From positions 3,100,001 through 3,164,000 of the forward strand of contig NZ_CP143545.1 in the NCBI RefSeq assembly GCF_046237625.1: a stretch of 64,000 nucleotides of DNA, read 5' to 3'. The notes beneath the pieces are model-generated. The model was not told where the DNA came from, made no database searches, and was given only the letters and a program-made list of their open reading frames with translations. Made by a program: the position numbers and the translations under genes. The DNA is from Paraperibacillus esterisolvens (lineage in GTDB: Bacteria; Bacillota; Bacilli; Bacillales; DSM-1321). This document shows positions 34,960 to 43,927 of this stretch, piece after piece. Positions within the stretch are counted from its first letter, which is position 1. Each line of letters opens with the position of its first letter.

Positions 34960-36243
34960 TTAACCGGAATGTGATACCGATGAGGAATTTTCTATCAATA
35001 TCTCAGATGGTTGTTTTTTGATAACTATTACAAACAGGCTCGCTAATAAGCAAAATAACCCAGCCAGGAAGAAAGCCCACGTGTAGGAATTGAACAGTTT
35101 ATAAATCAGTCCGCCCCCAAAGGCAGCTGCTGCAGCACCAGCCTGGTGGGAAGCAAAAATCCATCCATATACGACCCCGCTTTTTTTAACTCCAAACAGC
35201 TGTCTGGAGATGCTTACCGTCGGCGGAACGGTTGCAATCCAATCAAGCCCGTAAAAGACTGAAAAGATGGTCAGCATTATTACGGAGCCTTCTTGTAAAG
35301 CATAGGGGAGCAATATGAGAGACGCCCCTCTTAAGCCATAATACCAAAAAAGCAGCCATCGATTATCAAACCGGTCTGACAGCCAGCCGGATAATGTTGT
35401 GCCAATGAGATCGAAGACTCCCATAAATGATAATAGGGATGCAGCTGTAACCAGCGGGATTCCATAACTGATGCAATATGTAACGAAGTGTGTCCCGATC
35501 AATCCGCTTGTGGAGAGACCGCAGATGAAAAAGCTTGCTGCCAATAACCAAAACTCCTTTACCTTAATTGCCATTAACAGTCCTTCAAAAGCTATGGTAA
35601 TGGGATTTTTCTGTTTTTCCTGAAGAGCTTCCAGAGGTTCTTCATCAAGTCCATAAGGCAGAATTCCAGCATCTTTGGGCGAATTTTTCATGAACAATAA
35701 AATGATGATCAGCATGATGGCACTCAGCATTATTATTAACGCAACCGCCCAGCGCCATGAGAAGCTGTTTATTATGAGCGCCAGGATCGGCAGGAGAATT
35801 AACTGTCCGGTCGCGGTACTGGCTGTCAGTACTCCTAAAGCCAGCCCCCTCCTTTTCTCAAACCATCTGTTAGCTATATACGGACTTAGCACAGTTAGAA
35901 ATAAACTGGATCCTAATCCTATGATGATGCCCCAGATTAATATGAGCTGCCATTGAGATTGCATAAACAAGGTCAAAAGAGTTCCTATCAATAAAGTAGC
36001 CATCGATATTACCATTATTTTTTTCAATCCAAATACTTCAACTAAGGCAGCCATAAATGGGCCTGAGACTCCATATAAAAAAAGTCCCACAGCAAAAGCA
36101 AGCGATATACCAGCCCGTTCCCATCCAAATTCATTCTCAAATGGAGCTATGAACACTCCCGATGATGACCTGACTATTCCAGCTGTAATAATGGAGAAAA
36201 AAGAAATGAGCAGAACGATCCAGCCATAGTGAATGCGGTTCAG
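34960..36243 (-). CDS. MFS transporter (monocarboxylate/OFA-like)
   Basis: A 12-helix major facilitator protein of about 427 aa, resembling the oxalate/formate and monocarboxylate group. It begins NRIHYGWIVLLISFFSIITA and has the typical TM1-2 region SSSGVFIAPFENEFGWERAG, the loop 2-3 region GLKKIM, and the central charged loop around NSPKDAGILPYGLDEEP. Start choice is difficult: the frame runs to an ATG at 36306, but that falls in the likely promoter. GGGGGTG is 6 nt before a CTG at 36243, and a GTG lies nine bases further up. It is divergent from an XRE-cupin regulator that probably controls it. Confidence 0.85.
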   Translation of the reverse strand: MNRIHYGWIVLLISFFSIITAGIVRSSSGVFIAPFENEFGWERAGISLAFAVGLFLYGVSGPFMAALVEVFGLKKIMVISMATLLIGTLLTLFMQSQWQLILIWGIIIGLGSSLFLTVLSPYIANRWFEKRRGLALGVLTASTATGQLILLPILALIINSFSWRWAVALIIMLSAIMLIIILLFMKNSPKDAGILPYGLDEEPLEALQEKQKNPITIAFEGLLMAIKVKEFWLLAASFFICGLSTSGLIGTHFVTYCISYGIPLVTAASLLSFMGVFDLIGTTLSGWLSDRFDNRWLLFWYYGLRGASLILLPYALQEGSVIMLTIFSVFYGLDWIATVPPTVSISRQLFGVKKSGVVYGWIFASHQAGAAAAAFGGGLIYKLFNSYTWAFFLAGLFCLLASLFVIVIKKQPSEILIENSSSVSHSG

Positions 36244-36372
36244 GAATGTCACCCCCGTATAGTTTATATATGCAGTGAAATATATTATAATGAACAAAAA
36301 GTGCATTATAATGCTTTGTTAATTTATTGTACGATATGTACACTATAGTGATCAAGTGGAGGTTTTTATATT
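36244..36372. promoter_or_regulatory. Divergent promoter region with palindromes
   Basis: Between the divergent MFS and XRE-cupin genes. It holds the perfect 12-bp palindrome GCATTATAATGC (near 36303-36314), a second ATTATAATG upstream, and GTAC-N5-GTAC (TTGTACGATATGTACA). TATAAT-like hexamers face both ways. These are the obvious operators for the XRE regulator. Confidence 0.6.
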
Positions 36373-36930
36373 ATGGAAAAAATTCAAGGAGTCATCTCAA
36401 GTAATCTAAGAAGCCTGAGGGGTAAAAGAAAATTAAGTTTGGATGATCTATCAGGCATGACAGGAGTAAGCAAAAGCCTTTTGCGGCAAATTGAAAAAGA
36501 AGAATCCAATCCAACCATAACTACCTTATGGAAAATAGCTAATGGACTTAAGGTGCCATTTACTTCTTTGATGAAAGCGGAATTGCCGGATGCCGAGATT
36601 GTCAGGAGGGAAAATATGAATCCTTTAGTAGAAGATGACGGGAAATATCATCTATATCCCTACTTTAATTTTGAGGACCATAAGCCCTTTGAAATGTATT
36701 CCGTGGAAATGGAGCCATCCGCCAAGCTGGAGGCAGACCCTCATCATTCAGGTGCCATTGAATGCATAACGGTGTTCAATGGGACATTAAGCCTCTCCAT
36801 CAATGATGAGCAATATATGCTGCAAACTGGCGATTCTATTAAATTCAAGGCAGATCATCCCCATTCGTACTGGAATCCTGGAAGGAAAACAACAACATTG
36901 AGCATGATCGTTTATTATCCTGAAAGATAA
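36373..36930 (+). CDS. XRE-family regulator with C-terminal cupin domain
   Basis: A 185-aa protein. The N-terminal helix-turn-helix covers about 8-65 (LRSLRGKRKLSLDDLSGMTG, VSKSLLRQIEKEESNPTITT). A small-molecule-binding cupin barrel follows at about 105-180 (AIECITVFNGTLSLSINDEQ, LQTGDSIKFKADHPHSYWNP). This is the SinR/PuuR-like architecture used for regulators of nearby transport and catabolic genes. GGAGG is 10 nt before the ATG. It is divergent from the MFS gene, so the ligand is probably related to that transporter's substrate (inference). Confidence 0.9.
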   Translation: MEKIQGVISSNLRSLRGKRKLSLDDLSGMTGVSKSLLRQIEKEESNPTITTLWKIANGLKVPFTSLMKAELPDAEIVRRENMNPLVEDDGKYHLYPYFNFEDHKPFEMYSVEMEPSAKLEADPHHSGAIECITVFNGTLSLSINDEQYMLQTGDSIKFKADHPHSYWNPGRKTTTLSMIVYYPER

Positions 36931-37160
36931 AAAAGAGTAATTTTTACAGGCAGGAAAGAACCTAACGTTCGAATGGTCTAACTCCCACTGCTAAAAAGGA
37001 GTCAGGGCATTCATTCAAGCGATGAACGGCCAAGACTCCATTATTAAGCTGGAATTAGGACATTCATTCAGGCGATGAAGGTCCTATACAGCTTTTTAAT
37101 ACATCTTCATATTGTTGTGATGCTCGTAAAATACCCATGTTTTCATTTATGGCGCACTAT
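36931..37160. repeat. Intergenic stretch with two dyad repeats
   Basis: No gene was found. CATTCATTCAAGCGATGAAC (about 37009-37028) and CATTCATTCAGGCGATGAAG (about 37061-37080) are near-identical dyads 52 nt apart. The period and the motif resemble the repeats at 5424-5570. Confidence 0.6.
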
Positions 37161-37748
37161 CTAACCGGCCGTCCTGTCCTCAAAGGCAGTGATTTCTTTT
37201 TCATACCTCAGAGTGATGGAGATTTCATCCCACCCATTCACAAGCAGTTCCTTCCAATATGGATGGATGTCGAATTCGGCCTGAAATTCATCCCCAGATT
37301 TCACTTTCTGGGCCGGCAGGTCAACTGATACTTCTCTGCTCCCATTTTGGACCAGGTGCATCAGCTTCTCTGCTTCTTCACTCTTCAAGCGGATGGGAAG
37401 GATGCCATTTTTGAAGCAATTCTGATAAAAGATATCGGCGAATGATGGGGCGATTACGACTCTGAATCCATAATCCAGCAAAGACCAGGGAGCATGTTCC
37501 CTCGATGAACCACAGCCGAAATTCTCACCTGCAAGAAGTATGGAAGCTCCCTTGTTTTCCTGCTGGTTCAGTTCAAAATCAGGACGCTCTCTGCCATGTT
37601 CATCAAAGCGCCAGTTATAGAAGAGAAATTGCCCAAACCCCGTCCGCTCGATTCTTTTTAAAAACTGCTTCGGAATGATCTGGTCAGTATCCACATTCGC
37701 CCTGTCGAGGACAGCCGCGCGGCCTGTCAATGTAGTAATAGGTTTCAT
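37161..37748 (-). CDS. leuD: 3-isopropylmalate dehydratase small subunit
   Basis: Swivel domain of the aconitase-family isomerase that interconverts 2- and 3-isopropylmalate in leucine synthesis. It is 195 aa, with the conserved stretches DVDTDQIIPKQFLKRIERTG, LAGENFGCGSSREHAPW and ADIFYQNCFKNGILPI. AGGGAG precedes the ATG. Lies 25 nt downstream of leuC, last gene of the ilv-leu cluster. Confidence 0.97.
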   Translation of the reverse strand: MKPITTLTGRAAVLDRANVDTDQIIPKQFLKRIERTGFGQFLFYNWRFDEHGRERPDFELNQQENKGASILLAGENFGCGSSREHAPWSLLDYGFRVVIAPSFADIFYQNCFKNGILPIRLKSEEAEKLMHLVQNGSREVSVDLPAQKVKSGDEFQAEFDIHPYWKELLVNGWDEISITLRYEKEITAFEDRTAG

Positions 37749-37773
37749 ATGCCATCTCCCTATCTGGATTCAA

Positions 37774-39201
37774 TCATCGAGAAATCAATGATTCATCCTT
37801 TTTATATTTTTCTTCCCTGATATCTACGAATCTTCCAAACACTGCGGCCGCCGCTGCCATGGCCGGACTGACGAGATGAGTCCTTGCACCGGCACCCTGC
37901 CTTCCCTCAAAGTTGCGGTTCGATGTGGAAGCACAGTGCTCCCCGGCTGGGACTGCATCCGGATTCATGCTGAGGCACATGCTGCAGCCGGAATCACGCC
38001 ATTCAAATCCAGCTTCCAGGAAAATATGGTGCAGCCCCTCCTCTTCTGCCTGCCTCTTAACCCGCTGAGAGCCTGGGACGACCATTGCCCGGACACCCTG
38101 CTTGACCTTTTTTCCCTTAGTCCAGGAAGCGGCTGCCCGCAGATCCTCGAGGCGTGAATTGGTGCAGGAGCCGATGAATACATGCTGAACCTCGATATCC
38201 TCCATTTTCATTCCTGCTTCAAGACCCATATATTGAAGGGCCCCTGTCAGGGACTTTTTATCCCCTGCTGTAAGAGTTTCTTCATAGGTTGGAATCCGGC
38301 CGTCCACCGGGCTGCACATCCCCGGGTTCGTTCCCCAGCTCACCATCGGGGAAATCTCAGCCCCATCGACCACAAGAACTTTATCGTATGCGGCATCAGG
38401 ATCGCTTGCAAGCTCTGCCCACTTCCTGGCCATTTCTTCAAACGCTTCTCCCCGCGGCGCATATTTCCTCCCCTTCATATAAGAGAAGGTGGTCTCATCC
38501 GGACTCACAAGTCCAGCACGTGCGCCGCCCTCGATGGACATATTGCAGATCGTCATGCGCTCTTCCATCGACATGGACTCGATCACTTCGCCGCAATATT
38601 CAATAACGTGTCCGTTACCGAAGGTAACCCCAAACTTGGAAATGATATATAAAATCACATCCTTTGCCGTGACTCCATCCTGAAGCCTTCCTGAGACTTC
38701 CAGCTTCAGCGTCTTCGGCCGCCCCTGCCAGAGCGTCTGGGTCGCCAGAGCATGCTCTACCTCACTTGTTCCAATCCCGAAGGCCAGGGCTCCAAAGGCC
38801 CCGTGTGTTGAAGTATGGCTGTCTCCGCAGACAATCGTCATTCCCGGTGCTGTAAGACCCAGCTCAGGCCCGATCACATGGATGATGCCCTGGTCCTCGC
38901 TGTCAAGGTCGGCCAGCCTGATGCCGAATTCCCGGCAGTTTGCCGCAAGGGCATCCAGCTGGTTCTTGGCGATTTCATCCTGAATGAAATATCTATTATA
39001 AGTGGGGACATTATGGTCCATAGTTGCAAATGTACGATGTGGCCGCCTGACCGTCCTGCCCTTCAAGCGGAGACCTTCAAAGGCCTGCGGCGATGTTACT
39101 TCATGGATATAGTGCAGATCAATATACAAAAGATCGGGCTTGCCTTCCTCCTGTACCACTTTATGGGTATCCCATATTTTATCGATAATTGATTTCCCCA
39201 T
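37774..39201 (-). CDS. leuC: 3-isopropylmalate dehydratase large subunit
   Basis: [4Fe-4S] subunit of isopropylmalate isomerase, 475 aa. Aconitase signatures are seen in ERGLLLTAPGM-type and CGDSHTSTHGAFGALAFGIG regions, and the cluster cysteines in VFIGSCTNSRLEDLRAA and RDSGCSMCLSMNPD. The start codon at 39201 has AGGGGGATG upstream. Unlike in B. subtilis, it is cut off from leuB by 485 bp holding a terminator and a dispersed repeat, so its expression must come from read-through or its own promoter. Confidence 0.97.
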   Translation of the reverse strand: MGKSIIDKIWDTHKVVQEEGKPDLLYIDLHYIHEVTSPQAFEGLRLKGRTVRRPHRTFATMDHNVPTYNRYFIQDEIAKNQLDALAANCREFGIRLADLDSEDQGIIHVIGPELGLTAPGMTIVCGDSHTSTHGAFGALAFGIGTSEVEHALATQTLWQGRPKTLKLEVSGRLQDGVTAKDVILYIISKFGVTFGNGHVIEYCGEVIESMSMEERMTICNMSIEGGARAGLVSPDETTFSYMKGRKYAPRGEAFEEMARKWAELASDPDAAYDKVLVVDGAEISPMVSWGTNPGMCSPVDGRIPTYEETLTAGDKKSLTGALQYMGLEAGMKMEDIEVQHVFIGSCTNSRLEDLRAAASWTKGKKVKQGVRAMVVPGSQRVKRQAEEEGLHHIFLEAGFEWRDSGCSMCLSMNPDAVPAGEHCASTSNRNFEGRQGAGARTHLVSPAMAAAAAVFGRFVDIREEKYKKDESLISR

Positions 39202-39253
39202 ACTATTTCATCCCCCTAAGGTTCTAAATATTAAGGCTGTTTTTATATACGTT

Positions 39254-39596
39254 CTGGCTATTGGACAGGAGAGTCAATCTCCGCTGCAGGCGCTCGCATT
39301 CCACAATTATTCCGTTTGAAAAGCACCGTTCTCCGCCTTTCTGGGAGCAGCGGGTGAGACCCCGGAGGCGAAGCTGAGGAGGCTCACCGCCCGTCCCACT
39401 TTTGAAAAGCAGCGATTTACTGATTGACTGGCCCAAGCGTTGTAAGAAGTTAGTCGCGCTAATGCGTAAGCCCAGCAAAAGGCGGACGGGCCGTGGGAAG
39501 CATTCTTCTTCCCATGGACAGCTTGACTATGACTCGGAAGGGCACCGTTCGCAGCCGTATCAGGAGTCTCGCACTTTCCGCTCCAATTAACCTGCT
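39254..39596. repeat. GC-rich dispersed repeat between leuB and leuC
   Basis: A roughly 340-bp GC-rich element without an ORF. It begins CCGCTGCAGGCGCTCGCATT, passes GGTGAGACCCCGGAGGCGAA and GAGGAGGCTCACCGCCCGTC, and ends near AGTCTCGCACTTTCCGCTCC. The same type of element, shortened, is at 21890-21990. Such GC-rich elements are scattered through many Bacillaceae genomes; their mechanism is unknown to me. Confidence 0.75.
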
Positions 39597-39651
39597 AGAA
39601 TAATGTAATATTTCTCATCAATTTCATGCATTTTAGAAAAGAGCCTATATT

Positions 39652-39678
39652 AAATAAAAAGGGGAGCAGCTCCCCTTT
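39652..39678 (-). terminator. Terminator after leuB
   Basis: GGGGAGC-T-GCTCCCC hairpin followed by TTTTTATTT on the minus strand, 8 nt past the leuB stop. The hairpin itself is compact and perfect, so it should end most ilvB-leuB transcripts before leuC. Confidence 0.9.
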
Positions 39679-39685
39679 TATCCCG

Positions 39686-40801
39686 TTATGCATAACAATC
39701 CATGATCTGGCTTATGGCTTCATGCCCAAGGATGGCATTCCTGATTTCTTCTGTCATCTGGGCGGTTGTGGAAACATCTCTCCGTTCTCCTGCTATGTCG
39801 GCTGTCCTGAATCCTGCGGCAAGCACTTCACGCACCGCCGCCTCTACAGCCTCAGCTTCCTGTTTAAGGCCAAAGCTCGTGCGGAGCATCGATGCCGCTG
39901 AAAGGATGGCAGCGATCGGATTGGCTTTATCCTGCCCGGCTATGTCAGGTGCCGATCCATGGATTGGTTCATAGAGGTGGGGCCCGTTCACCGAAATGCT
40001 TGCCGATGGCAGCATCCCTAAGGATCCTGTAAGAACAGACGCTTCATCGCTTAAAATATCCCCGAACATATTCTCTGTCACCAGCACATCAAATTGGCGG
40101 GGGTTCTTAATTAGCTGCATCGCCGCATTGTCCACCAGCATATGTTCAAGAGTTACCGACGGGTATTTCCCTGCTGTTTCCTCAGCCACTTCCCTCCAAA
40201 GCCTGCTGGATTCGAGGACATTGGCTTTATCAACCGATGTTACCTTCCCTCTGCGCTTTTCTGCCATCTGGAAGGCAAGCTCCAGGATCCTCTTGATTTC
40301 GTATCTGTGGTAATGGAGCGTATCCACAGCAGAGTCCTGGCCTCCCCCCGTTATCCGCTGGCTCGGCTTGCCAAAATACAGGCCGCCAGTCAATTCCCTG
40401 ACAATCACGAAGTCAGCATCCTGGATGACCTCCCGGCGCAGCGGGGATGCCTCACTCAGGCTTTCATGAAAAGAGATCGGACGCAGATTAGCATACAGCT
40501 CCAGATGCTTCCTGATGGCAAGCAGCCCTCTTTCAGGGCGATTCTCCGGAGGCTGGGCGTCCCACTTCGGCCCCCCCACTGCCCCTAAAAGGACTGCGTC
40601 GCTTTCCGTGCACAGAGTGATGGTTTCATCCGGGAGCGGATGTCCTGTTTCATCAATCGCCGCTCCTCCGATCAATCCATATTGAAAATGAAAATGGTGG
40701 CCAAACCTCTCTGCAACCGCAGTGAGGACGCTTGCGGCTCCCTCTGTCACTTCTTTCCCAATTCCGTCACCCGGCAGTACCGCTATTTTCTTTTCCATCA
40801 T
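39686..40801 (-). CDS. leuB: 3-isopropylmalate dehydrogenase
   Basis: NAD-dependent oxidative decarboxylation of 3-isopropylmalate in leucine synthesis. 371 aa. N-terminal nucleotide fold KKIAVLPGDGIGKEVTEGAA, substrate arginines in KHLELYANLRPISF and RELTGGLYFGKP, metal/substrate site VDNAAMQLIKNPRQFDVLVT with GDILSDEASVLTGSLG, and the NAD motif LYEPIHGSAPDIAGQDKANP. AAGGGG lies upstream of the double ATG; either could be used. Confidence 0.98.
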   Translation of the reverse strand: MMEKKIAVLPGDGIGKEVTEGAASVLTAVAERFGHHFHFQYGLIGGAAIDETGHPLPDETITLCTESDAVLLGAVGGPKWDAQPPENRPERGLLAIRKHLELYANLRPISFHESLSEASPLRREVIQDADFVIVRELTGGLYFGKPSQRITGGGQDSAVDTLHYHRYEIKRILELAFQMAEKRRGKVTSVDKANVLESSRLWREVAEETAGKYPSVTLEHMLVDNAAMQLIKNPRQFDVLVTENMFGDILSDEASVLTGSLGMLPSASISVNGPHLYEPIHGSAPDIAGQDKANPIAAILSAASMLRTSFGLKQEAEAVEAAVREVLAAGFRTADIAGERRDVSTTAQMTEEIRNAILGHEAISQIMDCYA

Positions 40802-40822
40802 GGCATCCCCTTTCTGATATGC

Positions 40823-42358
40823 TTATGCGTTCAGTACAGCTGCTCTTTCCTGTACAAAGATCACTCTGTTTACCGCGTTCAAATAGGCTTTCGCCGAGGC
40901 TTCCAGCACATCCTGTGCCAGCCCGCGCCCGCTTGTTTCCTGGCCTCTGTATTTCATCTTCACAAACACCTGGGCAAGCGCATCCCTGCCGGCCCCTACG
41001 GATTGAATCCTGTAATCCAGCAGATGGACTCCGCCTTCTATGCATTTTTCAAGCGTGTTATACAGGGCTTCTATGCTTCCAGCCCCTGTTGCGGCCTGCT
41101 GAATGTTTTCATTTTGAATTCCCTTCAGGGAAACGGTTGCTGTCGGCACCTGGCTAGTGCCATAAGAGACCTGGATGGAATCCAGCTGGAAGAAGTTTTC
41201 TTCCTTATTCAAGGTTTCTTCAAGCACCAGGGCTGCCAGATCATCATCCGTCATTTCTTTCTTCTTATCTGCCAGGGCCTTGAAGGTGACGAATAATCTA
41301 TTGGCCTCCTCCTCGGACACCGACAGCCCCAGCTGGGCGAGCCTGTTTTTGAAAGCATGGCGTCCCGAGTGTTTGCCGAGCACCATTGAATTTTCCGATA
41401 CACCCACGAGCTCAGGCGAAATGATTTCGTACGTGGATTTTTCCTTCAGCACGCCATCCTGATGGATGCCCGACTCATGTGCAAAGGCATTTCTCCCGAC
41501 CACCGCTTTATTGGGTGGAACGATCATACCCGTCAGCCTGCTGACAAGGTCACTCGTCCTCTTGATTTCCTTAAGATTCATGGAGGTTTCAGCAAGATAG
41601 TGGCTGCTCCTGGTATGAAGGGCTGCTCCTACGACCTCAAGGGCCGCATTTCCTGCACGCTCTCCGATTCCATTGATTGTCCCTTCAATCTGATCCGCCC
41701 CCGCTTCTACAGCTGCAAGGGAGTTTGCCACAGCCATCCCAAGATCATCATGGCAATGTGCTGAAAGTTTAACTTTATGGATGGAAGGGACATTTTCTTT
41801 TAAGTATTGGAAGATCGCACCATACTCAACTGGAGTTATATACCCGACGGTATCAGGAATATTGATCACTCTCGCTCCCGCCAGAATCACTTTCTCCACT
41901 ATATGGGCAAGATAATCCAGTTCAGTCCGGCATGCATCCTCTGCGGACCACTGAACAACCGGAAACTTTGCAGCGGCATATTCCACCGCCCGTACCGCAG
42001 TCTCGACAACCTCTTCCTTTGACTGCTTCAGCTTGAACTGCCTGTGAATCGGGGAGGTGGCTATGAAGACATGAAGCCTTGGTTCTGCCCCATGCTTTAA
42101 GGCCTCCCAGGCGGCATCCATATCACTTTGAACCGACCTTGCCAGCCCGGTAACTGAACACTCTTTAATGATGCGGGCAATCTCCGCTACTGAAGCGAAG
42201 TCCCCTTTCGAAGCGGCAGGAAAGCCGGCTTCCATTATATCGATGCCGAGCCTCTCCAGCTGCCTTGCAATTTCTATCTTTTCTGAAAAATTCAGATTTA
42301 CGCCGGCTGACTGTTCTCCATCTCTGAGAGTTGTGTCGAATATATTAATTTTCCGCAA
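40823..42358 (-). CDS. leuA: 2-isopropylmalate synthase
   Basis: Condenses acetyl-CoA with 2-ketoisovalerate, first step of leucine synthesis. It is 511 aa. The metal-binding N-terminus is MRKINIFDTTLRDGEQSAGV, the metal His pair lies in LSAHCHDDLGMAVANSLAAV, and NGIGERAGNAALEVV follows. A C-terminal leucine-sensing regulatory domain spans about 390-505. The start is taken as the TTG at 42358, inside the end of ilvC (14-nt overlap), because it yields the conserved MRKIN start. The ORF runs on to 42388 in the same frame. There is no strong RBS, so coupling to ilvC is likely. Confidence 0.96.
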   Translation of the reverse strand: MRKINIFDTTLRDGEQSAGVNLNFSEKIEIARQLERLGIDIMEAGFPAASKGDFASVAEIARIIKECSVTGLARSVQSDMDAAWEALKHGAEPRLHVFIATSPIHRQFKLKQSKEEVVETAVRAVEYAAAKFPVVQWSAEDACRTELDYLAHIVEKVILAGARVINIPDTVGYITPVEYGAIFQYLKENVPSIHKVKLSAHCHDDLGMAVANSLAAVEAGADQIEGTINGIGERAGNAALEVVGAALHTRSSHYLAETSMNLKEIKRTSDLVSRLTGMIVPPNKAVVGRNAFAHESGIHQDGVLKEKSTYEIISPELVGVSENSMVLGKHSGRHAFKNRLAQLGLSVSEEEANRLFVTFKALADKKKEMTDDDLAALVLEETLNKEENFFQLDSIQVSYGTSQVPTATVSLKGIQNENIQQAATGAGSIEALYNTLEKCIEGGVHLLDYRIQSVGAGRDALAQVFVKMKYRGQETSGRGLAQDVLEASAKAYLNAVNRVIFVQERAAVLNA

Positions 42359-43376
42359 TGGCAGCCACTTCTTTCTTCTTAGAACCATTACGCCTTACAA
42401 ATGGCATCATCGCCCTTAACTCACGGCCGACCTTTTCAATCGGATGCTCACTTTCAGCTGCATTGACGGCATTGAATACTGGACGGTTAGCCTGGTTCTC
42501 AAGGATCCAGCCTTTAGCAAACCTTCCTTCCTGGATATCTGTTAACACATTTTTCATTTCCTTTTTCACATCTTCGTTTACAACTCTTGGACCGGAAACA
42601 AAATCACCCCATTGAGCGGTATCGGAGATGGAATATCTCATTCCCTCAAGTCCTCCCTCATACATCAGGTCCACAATCAGCTTCAGCTCATGTAGACATT
42701 CAAAATAGGCAAGTTCCGGCTGATAGCCTGCTTCTGTAAGAGTTTCAAACCCGGCCTTCACTAAAGACGTCAGCCCCCCGCATAGCACCGCTTGTTCTCC
42801 AAATAGATCTGTTTCTGTTTCTTCCTTAAATGTAGTCTCGAGTCCTCCGGCACGCAGGGAACCGATGCCGTATGCGTAAGCAAGTGCAAGCTCACGCGCT
42901 TCACCGCTCACATCCTGATGGATGGCAAAAAGAGCCGGAACTCCTGCACCTTCTTCATATGTGCGCCTCACGAGATGCCCCGGACCCTTCGGCGCTACCA
43001 GCAGCACATCCACGCCAGCCGGCGGCACGATCTGATGGAAGTGAACATTGAATCCATGAGCAAACATCAGTGATTGTCCCGCGCGGAGCACCGGCTCGAT
43101 TTCTTCCCCGTACACTTTGGTCTGCTTTTCATCAGGAAGCAGGATCATGACCACATCTGCCTGCTCAGCCGCTTCTTTGACACTGTATACTTCAAAGCCA
43201 TCGCTTTCTGCTTTTTCCCAGGACCCGCCCCTTCGCAGCCCGATGATCACTTCAAAGCCTGAATCCCGAAGGTTTTGTGCATGTGCATGGCCCTGTGAGC
43301 CGTATCCGATTACAGCGATCCTTTTATTGTTTAGATATTCCTTATTTGCGTCCCCATTGTAATACATTTTAGCCAT
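42345..43376 (-). CDS. ilvC: Ketol-acid reductoisomerase (NADP+)
   Basis: Isomerises and reduces acetolactate or acetohydroxybutyrate in valine/isoleucine synthesis. 343 aa, class I. Rossmann motif VIGYGSQGHAHAQNLRDSG with GLRRGGS as cofactor-specificity loop (NADPH type), the region VAPKGPGHLVRRTYEEGAG, and metal-binding acidic residues in EETETDLFGEQAVLCGG. GGGAGAG precedes the ATG. It overlaps leuA by 14 nt. Confidence 0.98.
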   Translation of the reverse strand: MAKMYYNGDANKEYLNNKRIAVIGYGSQGHAHAQNLRDSGFEVIIGLRRGGSWEKAESDGFEVYSVKEAAEQADVVMILLPDEKQTKVYGEEIEPVLRAGQSLMFAHGFNVHFHQIVPPAGVDVLLVAPKGPGHLVRRTYEEGAGVPALFAIHQDVSGEARELALAYAYGIGSLRAGGLETTFKEETETDLFGEQAVLCGGLTSLVKAGFETLTEAGYQPELAYFECLHELKLIVDLMYEGGLEGMRYSISDTAQWGDFVSGPRVVNEDVKKEMKNVLTDIQEGRFAKGWILENQANRPVFNAVNAAESEHPIEKVGRELRAMMPFVRRNGSKKKEVAAIAEN

Positions 43377-43405
43377 CTCAATCTCTCCCTTATTAGTGGT
43401 TATTT

Positions 43406-43924
43406 TTATACAATTGAAGCGTTTCTGCCTGCAGGCTGGATCTTCTGTGTTCCCCTTTGAAAAGCCGTAGTCCCAGTCCGGGCAAGCTCTTTAATGCCAT
43501 AGGGCTTGAGCAGCTCGATAAAGGCATCAATCTTTCCGGATTCGCCTGTAATCTGAATCACCAGGCTATCCCTGCTTACATCAACCACAGAACCCCTGAA
43601 CGGCTCAATCAATGAGTAAATTTCTGCCCGGGTGCCCGTGGAGGATGAAACTTTGATGAGCGCCAGTTCCCGGGCTACTATGGACTGGTTTGTGATGTCA
43701 TTGACCTTAATGATATCAATCTGCTTGTTCAGCTGTTTTGTCATTTGTTCGATTTCTTTTTCATTTTCCACCTGGACCACGACTGTGATCCTTGAGATAT
43801 CCGGCTTTTCAGAGCTGCCTACCGTGATGCTTTCAATGTTATAGCTTCTTTTCGAAAACAAATTCGTAATGCGGTTCAAGACCCCCGGCCGGTTCATTAC
43901 GGTGAGGGTTATAATTCCCTTCAT
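43406..43924 (-). CDS. ilvN: Acetolactate synthase small (regulatory) subunit
   Basis: Regulatory subunit of acetohydroxyacid synthase; called ilvH in B. subtilis. The 172-aa protein has the N-terminal ACT domain (ITLTVMNRPGVLNRITNLFS KRSYNIESITVG) that binds valine for feedback control. A C-terminal domain follows (ALIKVSSSTGTRAEIYSLIE). The RBS GGAGGGGG overlaps the end of ilvB, with only 3 nt between the ilvB stop and this ATG. Confidence 0.97.
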   Translation of the reverse strand: MKGIITLTVMNRPGVLNRITNLFSKRSYNIESITVGSSEKPDISRITVVVQVENEKEIEQMTKQLNKQIDIIKVNDITNQSIVARELALIKVSSSTGTRAEIYSLIEPFRGSVVDVSRDSLVIQITGESGKIDAFIELLKPYGIKELARTGTTAFQRGTQKIQPAGRNASIV

Positions 43925-43927
43925 GGT

